Shown piece by piece: positions 8,290 to 16,564 of a DNA stretch of 53,911 nucleotides; within the stretch, counting starts at the first letter, position 1; each line of letters starts with the position of its first letter. The stretch covers positions 1 to 53,911 of the forward strand of contig CALUSC010000013.1 of assembly GCA_944323345.1 (NCBI GenBank). The letters run 5' to 3'. The notes under the pieces are model-generated. The model worked only from the letters and a program-made list of their open reading frames with translations, searched no databases and was not told where the DNA came from. Origin of the DNA: an uncultured Bacteroidales bacterium (GTDB taxonomy: Bacteria > Bacteroidota > Bacteroidia > Bacteroidales > UBA932). Made by a program: the position numbers and the translations under genes.

Positions 8290-9432
8290 TTACCAGAAAA
8301 ACAACGCGGAACCTCCGAGGACCGCGGAACTTGCCAGAGGCTTTTGCGATGTGAAGCGTGACGCTTCATATTCGGCAAAAGCCTTTATCTTGAAGTTTTC
8401 ACCGGTCGCGATGGCCAGACTGCATCCTGCCGACAACGCTATTCCGCTGAGAATACCTGCAGGTCCGGATATCTGCCGGTTCCCGGCCAATGAGTATCCG
8501 GCCATGACTCTGGCTCCGACTTCCAGTATCCTGGCGAACGGATGCCTCCAGTATCCTCCTGCCATAAAATCATAAGTGTTGAATGTCAGAAGATTGTCAG
8601 CGATATAAGAGTTGGCCCCGACTCTTGCGGCTACACCGGCCGAGCCTTTGAGTGCGGATGAGGCTGCAACGGGGACAGACACTTCGAGGCCTGATGTGCC
8701 GCCGCCTTTGAGATTTCCTTTGCCTGAAGGCATTCCGGTATCTCCGAAAAAGAACCGGTACCCGAAATACAGACCTATATCAAGGTACTTACCGTAGTCA
8801 TCGAAACCGAAACGGGGTTCCGCGTACTGTGGATCGAGGTATTTTTCCTTGAAAATCAGATCCGCCAGCCAGTAGCCGAGCTTTACGGACGCTATTCCTA
8901 TGGCAGCACCTGCTATGACATCCGAAGTCCAGTGCTTGTTGTTTATGATTCTGGAAACCCCGGTTACTGACGCCAGGGCATATCCTCCCAGGCTGAACCA
9001 TGGACTTCTCCATCCGTATTCTTCATGAAGCATTGCGGCCACCATGAAACTGGTGGCGGTGTGTCCTGACGGGAAGGAATTATATGCGGAACCGTCCGGC
9101 CGAAGTCTGGACACCGTGTATTTTATACCGTTGACGGCTGCAGCCATTACCGCTGTCGAGAAAGCATCCGATACTATCATCCTGCCCCATGAACTGCGGC
9201 TTTCATATCCGAAGGCTTTTAGTCCGACCATGACGCCGGCAGGGACATACTGGAGGTAGTCATCGAATTTGTACCTGTAGTCTCCTACGGCATTGTACCG
9301 CAACGTATAAATGCTTTTGTCGAAAGACAGTCCCGCTGCAGGTCTTCCGGGTACGGGCCTGGCATCGCACACGCCGGCGGAGAAGACGATGGCGGCAGCC
9401 GTCACTATCAGGAATTTCAGGATAGATTTCAT
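8290..9432 (-). CDS. PAP2-family lipid phosphatase with C-terminal beta-barrel-like domain
   Basis: 380 residues from the ATG at 9432, chosen because it starts a clean signal peptide (residues 1-23); an ATG at 9459 would add nine polar residues. The acid phosphatase motifs are complete: KYTVSRLRP (104-112), PSGH (121-124) and SRIINNKHWTSD (160-171), implying dephosphorylation of a lipid phosphate such as undecaprenyl-PP, lipid A or phosphatidylglycerol-P. From about residue 210 the sequence changes to alternating, aromatic- and glycine-rich strands (GLYFGYRFFFG, GGYWRHPFARILEVGARVMAGY) and ends in LFFW, like an outer membrane barrel strand. This suggests a periplasmic phosphatase tethered to the outer membrane. 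Substrate unknown. Confidence 0.83.
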   Translation of the reverse strand: MKSILKFLIVTAAAIVFSAGVCDARPVPGRPAAGLSFDKSIYTLRYNAVGDYRYKFDDYLQYVPAGVMVGLKAFGYESRSSWGRMIVSDAFSTAVMAAAVNGIKYTVSRLRPDGSAYNSFPSGHTATSFMVAAMLHEEYGWRSPWFSLGGYALASVTGVSRIINNKHWTSDVIAGAAIGIASVKLGYWLADLIFKEKYLDPQYAEPRFGFDDYGKYLDIGLYFGYRFFFGDTGMPSGKGNLKGGGTSGLEVSVPVAASSALKGSAGVAARVGANSYIADNLLTFNTYDFMAGGYWRHPFARILEVGARVMAGYSLAGNRQISGPAGILSGIALSAGCSLAIATGENFKIKAFAEYEASRFTSQKPLASSAVLGGSALFFW

Positions 9433-9456
9433 CTGCGCACAGGTTTTATGACGGCA

Positions 9457-9464
9457 CAAAGATA
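9457..9464 (-). promoter_or_regulatory. -7 box for the PAP2 gene
   Basis: TATCTTTG on the minus strand, 25 bp upstream of the ATG at 9432. At the -33 position TTACG replaces TTTG. Confidence 0.5.
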
Positions 9465-9517
9465 GGAAATTATGTAAAATGTCGTAAATTCGCGAAGTTT
9501 CGCATAAATTACTGGGA

Positions 9518-9717
9518 ATGTCTGGAAAGAAGGTGGTCGCAGTCAGAAATTTCGACTTCGTTTCAAAACCCGGTTACAGCTGGTTCAGAAGACATTGGCT
9601 GCATTTCCGGTACAGCCGTATGCTTCGTAAGGCCGATCTGGTGGTCGTCCCGTCGCAGAAAGTCGCCGACGATGCCGTCAAATATTATTTTGTCCCGAAA
9701 GAACGGATAAGGATAGG
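9518..9717 (+). pseudogene. Remnant of a glycosyltransferase (family 1/4), both ends missing
   Basis: About 66 codons translate to a stretch matching the middle of GT-B glycosyltransferases: VVAVRNFDFV (in intact enzymes usually VVTIHDLSF), then FRYSRMLRKADLVVVPSQKVADDA and VPKERIRI. Intact enzymes have 330-400 residues with roughly 100 before this region and a C-terminal nucleotide-sugar domain after it. Here the frame has a stop 31 bp upstream, and downstream it runs into the antisense of comF. The HD of the HDL motif is also changed. It is most simply a decayed gene truncated on both sides; expression as a short protein cannot be excluded. Confidence 0.6.
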
Positions 9718-9718
9718 C

Positions 9719-10471
9719 CTATCCGCTGCTGACGAATCCGAGAGTCACGGCGCTGATTCTCACTTGTCTGCCGAAATAATTCCTTAAGACCCTGTGGCAG
9801 GCGTTCATGGTGGCCCCTGTCGTGAAGACATCGTCTACGAGCAGGATATGAGACGGCGAACATCGTGATGCGATACGTTCATTTATCGAAAAGGCTCCCG
9901 ACACGTTCGTTTTCTTGTCCTCTACTGCCAGTCTTGTCTGCGTGGCAGTGTATCTGCCACGCAACAGCAGATTCCTGCACAGTTCAGCCTTCTTGTTCCC
10001 GGCCAGCTCTTCCGCAATGATTTCAGCCTGATTATACCCGCGTTTCCACCGTCTTTTCCAGTGAAGCGGAACAGGCACCACCATGTCCACGTCCCGGAAC
10101 CATTCTGCGGAGAATATCTTGTCCGCCAGCATTCTGGAGAAATACCTTCCCTCTCCGATCCGTTTCCTGTATTTCAGTCCCTGCGGTATCTTCTTGTATC
10201 CGGCTTCACCGTGGTAGAAGAAAAGGGCCGCAGCGAAAGAGTATCTTTCGAATTTGCCGCTGTTTTCTTCCATATCCTTGCCTATCATGAGATTCAGCCT
10301 GTCCGCCATCTCATTGTGAGTGGAAATCCAGAAACGCGTAAAGGGAAAGTCGGCCGAGCAATAAATGCACAGGTGGCTTTCCCTTATTCCCAATTCTCTG
10401 CCGCAGACTATGCAGCATCGCGGCAATGCGATGTCTGTCAGGGCGGACAGATAATATTTCAGATTGTCCAT
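9719..10471 (-). CDS. comF: ComF family protein (phosphoribosyltransferase fold)
   Basis: About 250 residues. An N-terminal zinc-finger-like pair CCIVCG and CIYC (first 40 residues) is followed by a phosphoribosyltransferase domain with VVPVPLHWKRRWKRGYNQAE and the PRPP loop HILLVDDVFTTGAT, both typical of ComF. In naturally competent bacteria ComF supports DNA import across the inner membrane; elsewhere its role is open. The ATG at 10471 is preferred over the one at 10483, because the latter lies within the -7 box at 10481-10488. Downstream it abuts the glycosyltransferase remnant. Confidence 0.9.
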   Translation of the reverse strand: MDNLKYYLSALTDIALPRCCIVCGRELGIRESHLCIYCSADFPFTRFWISTHNEMADRLNLMIGKDMEENSGKFERYSFAAALFFYHGEAGYKKIPQGLKYRKRIGEGRYFSRMLADKIFSAEWFRDVDMVVPVPLHWKRRWKRGYNQAEIIAEELAGNKKAELCRNLLLRGRYTATQTRLAVEDKKTNVSGAFSINERIASRCSPSHILLVDDVFTTGATMNACHRVLRNYFGRQVRISAVTLGFVSSG

Positions 10472-10480
10472 TTTTTCTTT

Positions 10481-10507
10481 CAAAGATACCGTGGAATCCT
10501 GCCACGG
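10481..10507 (-). promoter_or_regulatory. comF promoter with inverted repeat in the spacer
   Basis: TATCTTTG (minus strand, 10488-10481) lies only 10 bp before the comF ATG, so the mRNA would be almost leaderless. Directly upstream, CCGTGG (10489-10494) and CCACGG (10502-10507) form a perfect 6-bp inverted repeat with a 7-bp spacer, occupying the space between the -7 and -33 positions; this could be an operator. No TTG is found at -33. Confidence 0.45.
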
Positions 10508-10548
10508 ATATATTGGAAAAGAAAAAAATGTGACAGAAAAAGAAAAAT

Positions 10549-11295
10549 CTAGCAGTTCATGGCGCCGCAGCAGTGGATGACCTGGCCGCTTACGTATGAT
10601 GAAAGTTCGGATGCTAGGAAGAGGGCTACATTGGCCACATCTTCAGGAGTTCCGCCTCTTCTGAGAGGAATCTGCTTTTCCCATTCTTCGCGTACTTTTT
10701 CAGGAAGTGCGTTCGTCATGTCCGTGATGATGAATCCCGGTGCGATGCAGTTGGCACGTATTCCGCGCGGGCCCATTTCCTTGGCTATGGATTTGGCCAG
10801 ACCGATAAGGCCGGCTTTGGAAGCCGAGTAGTTGCACTGCCCTGCGTTTCCTGATACGCCTACTACGGATGACATGTTTATGATGCTTCCGTTTCTCTGC
10901 TTGGCCATTACAGGAGTTACGGCATGTATGAAATTGAAAGCGGATTTCAGGTTCACGTTGATGACTGCGTCCCACTGTCCCTCAGTCATTCTCATCATGA
11001 GTCCGTCCTTTGTGATTCCGGCATTGTTCACGAGGATGTCTATGTGGCCGAATTCATTCAGGATTTCGGTCACTACCTTGTGGGTTTCTTCAAAATCAGC
11101 TGCATTCGACGCGTAAGCCTTTACTTTTACTCCGAAAGCTTCGAGTTCCTTTGCAGTAGCTTCTGCTGCTTCGTTGATGACAAGGTCAGTGAATGCGATG
11201 TCTGCACCTTCTGACGCATATTTCAAAGCGATAGCTTTGCCTATACCTCTTGCCGCACCTGTGATGACGGCAACTTTTCCGTTTAGAAGTCCCAT
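10549..11295 (-). CDS. fabG: 3-oxoacyl-[acyl-carrier-protein] reductase FabG
   Basis: 248-residue short-chain dehydrogenase reducing 3-oxoacyl-ACP with NADPH in fatty acid elongation. Visible are the nucleotide motif TGAARGIGKAIA near residue 12, NNAG, the catalytic Ser in MSSVVG, Tyr156 and Lys160 in YSASK, and the late motif AEDVANVALFLASELSSYVSGQ (here written GTPEDVANVALFLAS). The C-terminus reads HCCGAMNC where most FabG proteins have VDGGM, giving three Cys in the last eight residues. A monocistronic gene with its own promoter at 11330-11360. SDR specificity is hard to fix from sequence; FabG is the best match. Confidence 0.88.
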   Translation of the reverse strand: MGLLNGKVAVITGAARGIGKAIALKYASEGADIAFTDLVINEAAEATAKELEAFGVKVKAYASNAADFEETHKVVTEILNEFGHIDILVNNAGITKDGLMMRMTEGQWDAVINVNLKSAFNFIHAVTPVMAKQRNGSIINMSSVVGVSGNAGQCNYSASKAGLIGLAKSIAKEMGPRGIRANCIAPGFIITDMTNALPEKVREEWEKQIPLRRGGTPEDVANVALFLASELSSYVSGQVIHCCGAMNC

Positions 11296-11329
11296 TTTGT
11301 CTCTTTGTTTATTGGTTTTATAATTCCTG

Positions 11330-11360
11330 CAAAATTATCTTACTTCTTCCTTTTAAGCAA
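11330..11360 (-). promoter_or_regulatory. Bacteroidota-type promoter for fabG
   Basis: On the minus strand TTG (11360-11358), 20 nt, then TAATTTTG (11337-11330), 35 bp before the fabG ATG. Confidence 0.68.
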
Positions 11361-11407
11361 ATTTTATTTCCTGAACCTGTCCCGAATCCTCATTCGCACA
11401 AAATTCA

Positions 11408-11415
11408 TATCTTTG
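11408..11415 (+). promoter_or_regulatory. -7 box for the S-adenosylhomocysteinase gene
   Basis: TATCTTTG, 26 bp upstream of the ATG at 11442. No TTG at the expected -33 site. No riboswitch-like structure was seen in the 146-bp intergenic. Confidence 0.5.
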
Positions 11416-11441
11416 CATCCGGTTTTTTAATATTGACGGAC

Positions 11442-12695
11442 ATGGCACACGAAATAAGGAACAGGGACCTCTGGAAGGACGGCCGCATGAAGATAGACTG
11501 GGTGAAGCATCACATGCCGCTTCTCAACGGCCTGGAGAAGGAATTTCTCGGACAGAAACCTTTCAAGGATTTGAAAATAGCGCTTTCCGTGCATCTGGAA
11601 GCGAAGACGGCTTATCTTTGCGAGGTTCTCGCCGCAGGCGGGGCGGAGATGTATGTGACCGGAAGCAACCCTCTTTCCACGCAGGATGACGTGGCTGCAG
11701 CTCTCGTGCAGTCCGGGCTGAATGTGTTTGCCTGGTACGGAGCCACTTCGGAAGAGTATGAAAGGCATATCAGGAAAGTTCTGGAAGTCGGCCCGAATAT
11801 AATCATCGACGATGGAGGAGATCTGGTGTCGCTCATGCACAGCGAGTTCCCTCATCTCATACCGGGTGTCATAGGCGGATGCGAGGAGACGACTACCGGT
11901 ATCCTCCGGCTCCAGTCCATGAACAGGGCCAGGACCCTCCAGTTCCCCATGATGCTGGTAAACAACGCCGACTGCAAGCATCTGTTTGATAACCGTTACG
12001 GAACGGGCCAGTCTGTGTGGACCGGAATAAACAGGACCACGAATCTGATAGTTGCCGGGAAGACCGTGGTAGTCGCCGGGTACGGCTGGTGCGGAAAAGG
12101 AGTGGCCCTGCGTGCAAAAGGCCAGGGCGCCAAGGTGATAGTCACCGAGGTGGATCCTGTAAAGGCGCTTGAAGCCGTGATGGACGGATTTTCGGTGATG
12201 AAAATGTCCGATGCGGCATCCGAAGGCGATGTATTCGTAACAGTCACAGGGTGCAGGGATGTCATTACCGGCCCGGATTTCATGAAAATGAAAGACGGGG
12301 CGATCTGCTGCAATGCCGGTCATTTCGATGTCGAAGTGGATGTCGCTTCTCTCAGAGGCATGGCGACAGATACCGTGCAGGCGCGTCAGAATATTACAGG
12401 CTACAGGCTTTCCAACGGGAATACCATCTACGTACTGGCGGAAGGCCGTCTCGTGAATCTGGCGGCAGGGGACGGTCATCCTGCGGAAATCATGGACATG
12501 TCATTTGCCATTCAGGCGCTCAGCGCCAGGTATCTGGTAGAGCACCGCGGATCTGTGCCGAGAGTTCCTGGCAAGATGGTGAACGAAATACCTGCGGAAA
12601 TCGATCAGGAAGTGGCCAGGCGGGAACTTGCCAGCTGGGGATGCGAAATAGATACGCTTACCGAAGAGCAGCGCAGGTATCTCTACGGCGCCTGA
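11442..12695 (+). CDS. ahcY: Adenosylhomocysteinase, compact form
   Basis: Hydrolyses S-adenosylhomocysteine to homocysteine and adenosine with bound NAD, completing the methyl cycle begun by MetK (far end of this window). 417 residues from the ATG at 11442; a TTG at 11433 adds three residues and is less likely. Conserved blocks are LSVHLEAKTAYL, TGSNPLSTQDDVAAAL, GGCEETTTGILRL, the Lys/Asp block LVNNADCKHLFDNRYGTGQS, and the NAD loop VVVAGYGWCGKG. The C-terminus ends LTEEQRRYLYGA and lacks the KPDHYRY tail and the roughly 40-residue insert of the common long bacterial enzyme, so it is of the short type seen in archaea and Thermotoga. Confidence 0.93.
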   Translation: MAHEIRNRDLWKDGRMKIDWVKHHMPLLNGLEKEFLGQKPFKDLKIALSVHLEAKTAYLCEVLAAGGAEMYVTGSNPLSTQDDVAAALVQSGLNVFAWYGATSEEYERHIRKVLEVGPNIIIDDGGDLVSLMHSEFPHLIPGVIGGCEETTTGILRLQSMNRARTLQFPMMLVNNADCKHLFDNRYGTGQSVWTGINRTTNLIVAGKTVVVAGYGWCGKGVALRAKGQGAKVIVTEVDPVKALEAVMDGFSVMKMSDAASEGDVFVTVTGCRDVITGPDFMKMKDGAICCNAGHFDVEVDVASLRGMATDTVQARQNITGYRLSNGNTIYVLAEGRLVNLAAGDGHPAEIMDMSFAIQALSARYLVEHRGSVPRVPGKMVNEIPAEIDQEVARRELASWGCEIDTLTEEQRRYLYGA

Positions 12696-12721
12696 ACCTC
12701 CGTGCCGCATCCGGCTGTCCG

Positions 12722-14191
12722 TCAGCCGAAATACCTCCGTTCGTGACGCACCAGGGCGATGAAAATGAACAGCAGGACGGTAAATGCCCAGAGGGAGGAC
12801 CCTCCATAGCTTACGAAAGGCAGTGGGATGCCGATGACGGGCATTATTCCTATGGTCATGCCTATGTTTATGAACAGGTGCATGAAAATGCAGCTCGCCA
12901 CGCAGTATCCGTATATTCTGGTAAAATTCTCGCGGCACCGTTCCGCATCATGTATCACCCTCCAGATGAGGAATGCATAAAGCAGGATGACGAATGCACT
13001 GCCGATAAATCCCCATTCTTCCCCTATGGTGCAGAAAATGAAGTCAGTACTCTGTTCGGGCACGAATCCGTATGTGGTCTGTGTCCCTTTCAGGAAGCCT
13101 TTGCCCGTCAGTCCGCCTGAACCTATCGCTATCATGGACTGGTTCACGTTGTATCCGACACCGGAGGGGTCGTCTTTCAGCCCCAGAAGGACTTCTATAC
13201 GCTTGCGCTGATGGTCCTGCAGCACGTCGTGGAAAATGAAATCCACCGAGAAGACCAGGAAGATTCCTGCCAGGAATGCCACTATGGACATCCATTTGAA
13301 CGTATTCCTTTCCCTGAAAGCCTGTATGGCGAAATACGGGATGGAGCACACGCCTATTCCGGCCAGAATATATTCGAGCGGAAGTCTGTAGAGTATGGAA
13401 TCTTCTCCGGCATGAGTTATCACCGCTATCCTTTCCAGTCCCCACGGCAGTATTGCCAGTACGGTGAGTACTGGCAATATGATAAGAAGCCATTTGCGGA
13501 TTTTTCCAGGGAACAGGTCGTTGCACAATGTGACGATAGCCATGAGGGCCAGAATGGAAAAATACGGCGACACGGTCAATGTCAGTATGAACAGGAGAAT
13601 CGCCACGCCTGTCATGAAAAGCAGCCAGCCTGACAGACCTTCCCTGTACAGCATGAAAATGAAGCCGGCATAGACCAGGGCCGATCCTGTCTCGCTCTGC
13701 GCGACTATTATGACCATCGGGACCAGAATGATAGCGGCCGTGAGGATGAAGTTCCTGATATTGCCGAGTTTGTATCCGTACTGGCTCATGACAGTGGCCA
13801 GCATCAGGGATGTGGATATCTTGGATATTTCCGCGGGCTGGAACCGGACGGGCCCGAATTCGAACCAGGACCTGGAGCCTTTCACTTCCACTCCCAGGAA
13901 AATGACGGCGACCAGCAGGCCTATTGTGGCCAGGTATATCGGCAAAGAAAAACTTTCGTAGACAGTCGGGCTTATCACGAACAGTATTATGGCGCCGAGA
14001 GAGAATGCGGTTATCATCCAGATAAACTGTTTCCCGCTTCTGGCCGTGAAATCGAATATGGATGACGGTTCCGCGGACTGGACAGACGCGTATATGTTTA
14101 TCCAGCCTATGAAGACCAGCAGCAGATAACAGATTATCAGCGGCCAGTCCAGTGTCTCTTTCAATCCTCGTCCTCGTCTAGATCTTTCCAT
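12722..14191 (-). CDS. rodA: Rod-shape peptidoglycan polymerase RodA
   Basis: 489-residue SEDS glycosyltransferase that polymerises lipid II for sidewall growth together with PBP2. About ten membrane helices. SEDS marks are GSRSWFEFGPVRFQPAE, QSETGSALVYAG (Glu where many have Asp), GVGYNVNQSMIAIGSGG, GKGFLKGTQT and PEQSTDFIF with the probable catalytic Asp383, then GIMPVIGIPLPFVSYGGSS. It is longer than the usual 370-430 residues because of extra membrane segments in the middle (about residues 190-290). Last gene of the mre operon, 12 bp after mrdA. Confidence 0.95.
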   Translation of the reverse strand: MERSRRGRGLKETLDWPLIICYLLLVFIGWINIYASVQSAEPSSIFDFTARSGKQFIWMITAFSLGAIILFVISPTVYESFSLPIYLATIGLLVAVIFLGVEVKGSRSWFEFGPVRFQPAEISKISTSLMLATVMSQYGYKLGNIRNFILTAAIILVPMVIIVAQSETGSALVYAGFIFMLYREGLSGWLLFMTGVAILLFILTLTVSPYFSILALMAIVTLCNDLFPGKIRKWLLIILPVLTVLAILPWGLERIAVITHAGEDSILYRLPLEYILAGIGVCSIPYFAIQAFRERNTFKWMSIVAFLAGIFLVFSVDFIFHDVLQDHQRKRIEVLLGLKDDPSGVGYNVNQSMIAIGSGGLTGKGFLKGTQTTYGFVPEQSTDFIFCTIGEEWGFIGSAFVILLYAFLIWRVIHDAERCRENFTRIYGYCVASCIFMHLFINIGMTIGIMPVIGIPLPFVSYGGSSLWAFTVLLFIFIALVRHERRYFG

Positions 14192-14203
14192 GCCGTTTCC
14201 AGA

Positions 14204-16042
14204 TTAATCCGTTTTGACTTTGTCCATCAGGTTTCCGTCGAGTATTCTCTTTTCGAGGGCTTTCCTGTTTCCCCGGATATCCCCCTCCAGATATTTTTCC
14301 ACCAGCAGGGATGCTATCGGCGCAGCCCATCTGGCTCCGAATGATCCGTTCTCCACGTATGCAGCTACGGCTATTCTGGGATTATCCTTGGGCGCGAAAC
14401 AGATGAATACCGAGTTGTCGTCACCCCTCGGGTTCTGGGCGGTGCCGGTTTTCCCGCAGATTTCAAGCCCGTCCACAGCCGCTATCGTTGCCGTTCCGCC
14501 TGAACCGTATCCGCTGTTGACGGCGCGGTACATGCCTTCGATGACTTCAGGGAAATATGACGTGTCTACCAGAGTGTATTGCCTTTCCTTGTATTTGCCG
14601 TCAATGGACACTTCTTCCGAATCCTTGATAAGGTGGGGGATGTAGTAGAATCCCCGGTTGGCTATGGTCGCGCACAGGTTCGCCAGATGCAGAGGCGTAC
14701 AGCCGATTTCTCCCTGTCCTATGGACAATGATATCACATTCGTCGCCTTCCATCTGCCCTCTCCGTAAACTCTGTCATAATACTTCGAATCAGGTATGAA
14801 TCCGCCGAGTTCTGACGGGAAGTCGCTGCCGAGCTTCCTGCCGAATCCGAAACTTTCCACATATCTGTTCCAGGCATCGAGGGCTTCGGCGACGGAAGCA
14901 TATTTGTCGTTTTCAAGTATCCCTCTCAGTACATAACAGTAATATGCGTTGCAGGACATCATGATGGATTCTTCGAAATCGAGAGGGGAGCGGTGGTCAT
15001 GGCATCCGAGTTTGTTCCTGCCGAAAAAGTATCCCATCCTGCAGGGATATTCCGTCTCCGGCGTAAAGACGCCTTCCTGCAGTCCTATCAGGCCGTTTAC
15101 CAGTTTGAATACCGAACCCGGCGGATAGGCTGACTGCACGGCCCTGTTGAACATCGGCTTGTACGGGTTCGCCAGAATTTCGTTATAATGCGAGCCGATG
15201 TCCGCGAGCATGTCCACATCTATGCCCGGACTCGAAACCAGGGTAAGGATTTCCCCTGTCGACGGCTCTATGGCGACCAGACTTCCCACCTTGTTCTGCA
15301 TGAGCATCTGTCCGTAATGCTGCAGTTCCGCATCAATGGTCGTGGTGATGTTCTTTCCGGGAACGGCCTCCTTGTCCATTTCCCCGTCCCTGTAGCTTCC
15401 TTCTATCTTGTTATGCGAGTTCCTCAGATAGATGTTGTATCCTTTTTCTCCTTTCAGATAAGGCTCGCAGGTCGCTTCTATTCCTGTTTTCCCTGCATAG
15501 TCGCCGGCGCTGTATCCTTCGTGCTTCCTGATGAAATCCTGGTCCACTTCAGAAACGTAGCCCAGCAGGTTTCCTCCTGCATTGTACGGATATTCCCTGA
15601 TGCTTCGGGCCTGTCCCCTGAATCCCGGAAACTTGTATGCTATTTCAGCGAATTTCATATACCGTTCGGGTGTCATCTGCTTGAGCATTACGACGGACTG
15701 ATAGCCTATCCTCCGCCTGTTCCTGTAATACTCCTTCATTTTTCCCCTGACGAACTCCGGGCTGATGTCCAGAGCTTCGCAGAGAGCCAGGGTGTCGAAA
15801 GCCTCCACTTCCTTGGGAGTCACCAGCAGATCGTATGCTATCTTGTTTCCTACCAGTATTTTCCCGTTCCTGTCATCGATAATTCCGCGTGGAGGGTATA
15901 TTATCGAATAGACCATGGAGTTGTTGCTCGCGTCGATTTTGTATTTTTCGTCGACTATCTGGATTATGAAAAGCCGGGACAGGATTATTGCCACAGCGAC
16001 ACCCAGTCCGATTTTCAGTTTATTGGATCTGTCGAGCTTCAT
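14204..16042 (-). CDS. mrdA: Penicillin-binding protein 2 (elongasome transpeptidase)
   Basis: 612-residue class B PBP that crosslinks peptidoglycan during elongation as partner of RodA. A single N-terminal membrane anchor (residues 9-30) precedes the pedestal domain (PPRGIIDDRNGKIL near 50) and a transpeptidase domain with Ser310-x-x-Lys313 (PPGSVFK), Ser363-Cys-Asn365 and Lys531-Thr-Gly533 (GKTGTAQN). All catalytic motifs are intact. Starts 9 bp after the mreD stop. Confidence 0.96.
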   Translation of the reverse strand: MKLDRSNKLKIGLGVAVAIILSRLFIIQIVDEKYKIDASNNSMVYSIIYPPRGIIDDRNGKILVGNKIAYDLLVTPKEVEAFDTLALCEALDISPEFVRGKMKEYYRNRRRIGYQSVVMLKQMTPERYMKFAEIAYKFPGFRGQARSIREYPYNAGGNLLGYVSEVDQDFIRKHEGYSAGDYAGKTGIEATCEPYLKGEKGYNIYLRNSHNKIEGSYRDGEMDKEAVPGKNITTTIDAELQHYGQMLMQNKVGSLVAIEPSTGEILTLVSSPGIDVDMLADIGSHYNEILANPYKPMFNRAVQSAYPPGSVFKLVNGLIGLQEGVFTPETEYPCRMGYFFGRNKLGCHDHRSPLDFEESIMMSCNAYYCYVLRGILENDKYASVAEALDAWNRYVESFGFGRKLGSDFPSELGGFIPDSKYYDRVYGEGRWKATNVISLSIGQGEIGCTPLHLANLCATIANRGFYYIPHLIKDSEEVSIDGKYKERQYTLVDTSYFPEVIEGMYRAVNSGYGSGGTATIAAVDGLEICGKTGTAQNPRGDDNSVFICFAPKDNPRIAVAAYVENGSFGARWAAPIASLLVEKYLEGDIRGNRKALEKRILDGNLMDKVKTD

Positions 16043-16051
16043 CCTGATTCC

Positions 16052-16564
16052 CTATTTTTTATCCGAAGTGAGCATGTTGACTACAGGCAGGGAAATCAGA
16101 TAGCCGCAGACGAGGGAAATGGCGAATTTGATGAGATTGAACAGGAACGGCCTGGTCCCGGCGCCGTCGGCGATGATATATATGGCGAGGAATACGGCCT
16201 GGCAGACGAGGATGGCGACAGAGACTTTCACGACTCCGTTCTTCTTCATCGAGAAGCCTTCGCCTCTGTCCACGTGCTCTTCTCCGAACAGGAGGCTGAC
16301 GGTCAGGTTTCTCATGAAAGCCACCGGTATGAGTGCCGCCATATTAAGTCCTGTTATCCCTTCGGCAAGCCAGTCTACGGCCAGTCCCGTGACCGCCGCT
16401 ATTATCATGAGCAATATCGTCGGTATGCCCAGCGGCAGGCAAAGCACGGCGGCAGGCAGGATGGAAAGGAATACATAAGGTCCGGTATTGATGAAATTGC
16501 AGATCAGTATCTGCGCTATCACCAATAAGATATAAGTCAGTGTGAAATTCCGGTCAGTCTTCAT
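16052..16564 (-). CDS. mreD: Rod shape-determining protein MreD
   Basis: 170 residues, almost all hydrophobic with about five membrane helices, including LPLGIPTILLMIIAAVTGL and AVDWLAEGITGLNMAAL. Sequence conservation of MreD is low; the call rests on size, hydropathy and position between mreC and mrdA. Its start overlaps the 3' end of mreC by 11 bp, which suggests translational coupling. Confidence 0.88.
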   Translation of the reverse strand: MKTDRNFTLTYILLVIAQILICNFINTGPYVFLSILPAAVLCLPLGIPTILLMIIAAVTGLAVDWLAEGITGLNMAALIPVAFMRNLTVSLLFGEEHVDRGEGFSMKKNGVVKVSVAILVCQAVFLAIYIIADGAGTRPFLFNLIKFAISLVCGYLISLPVVNMLTSDKK

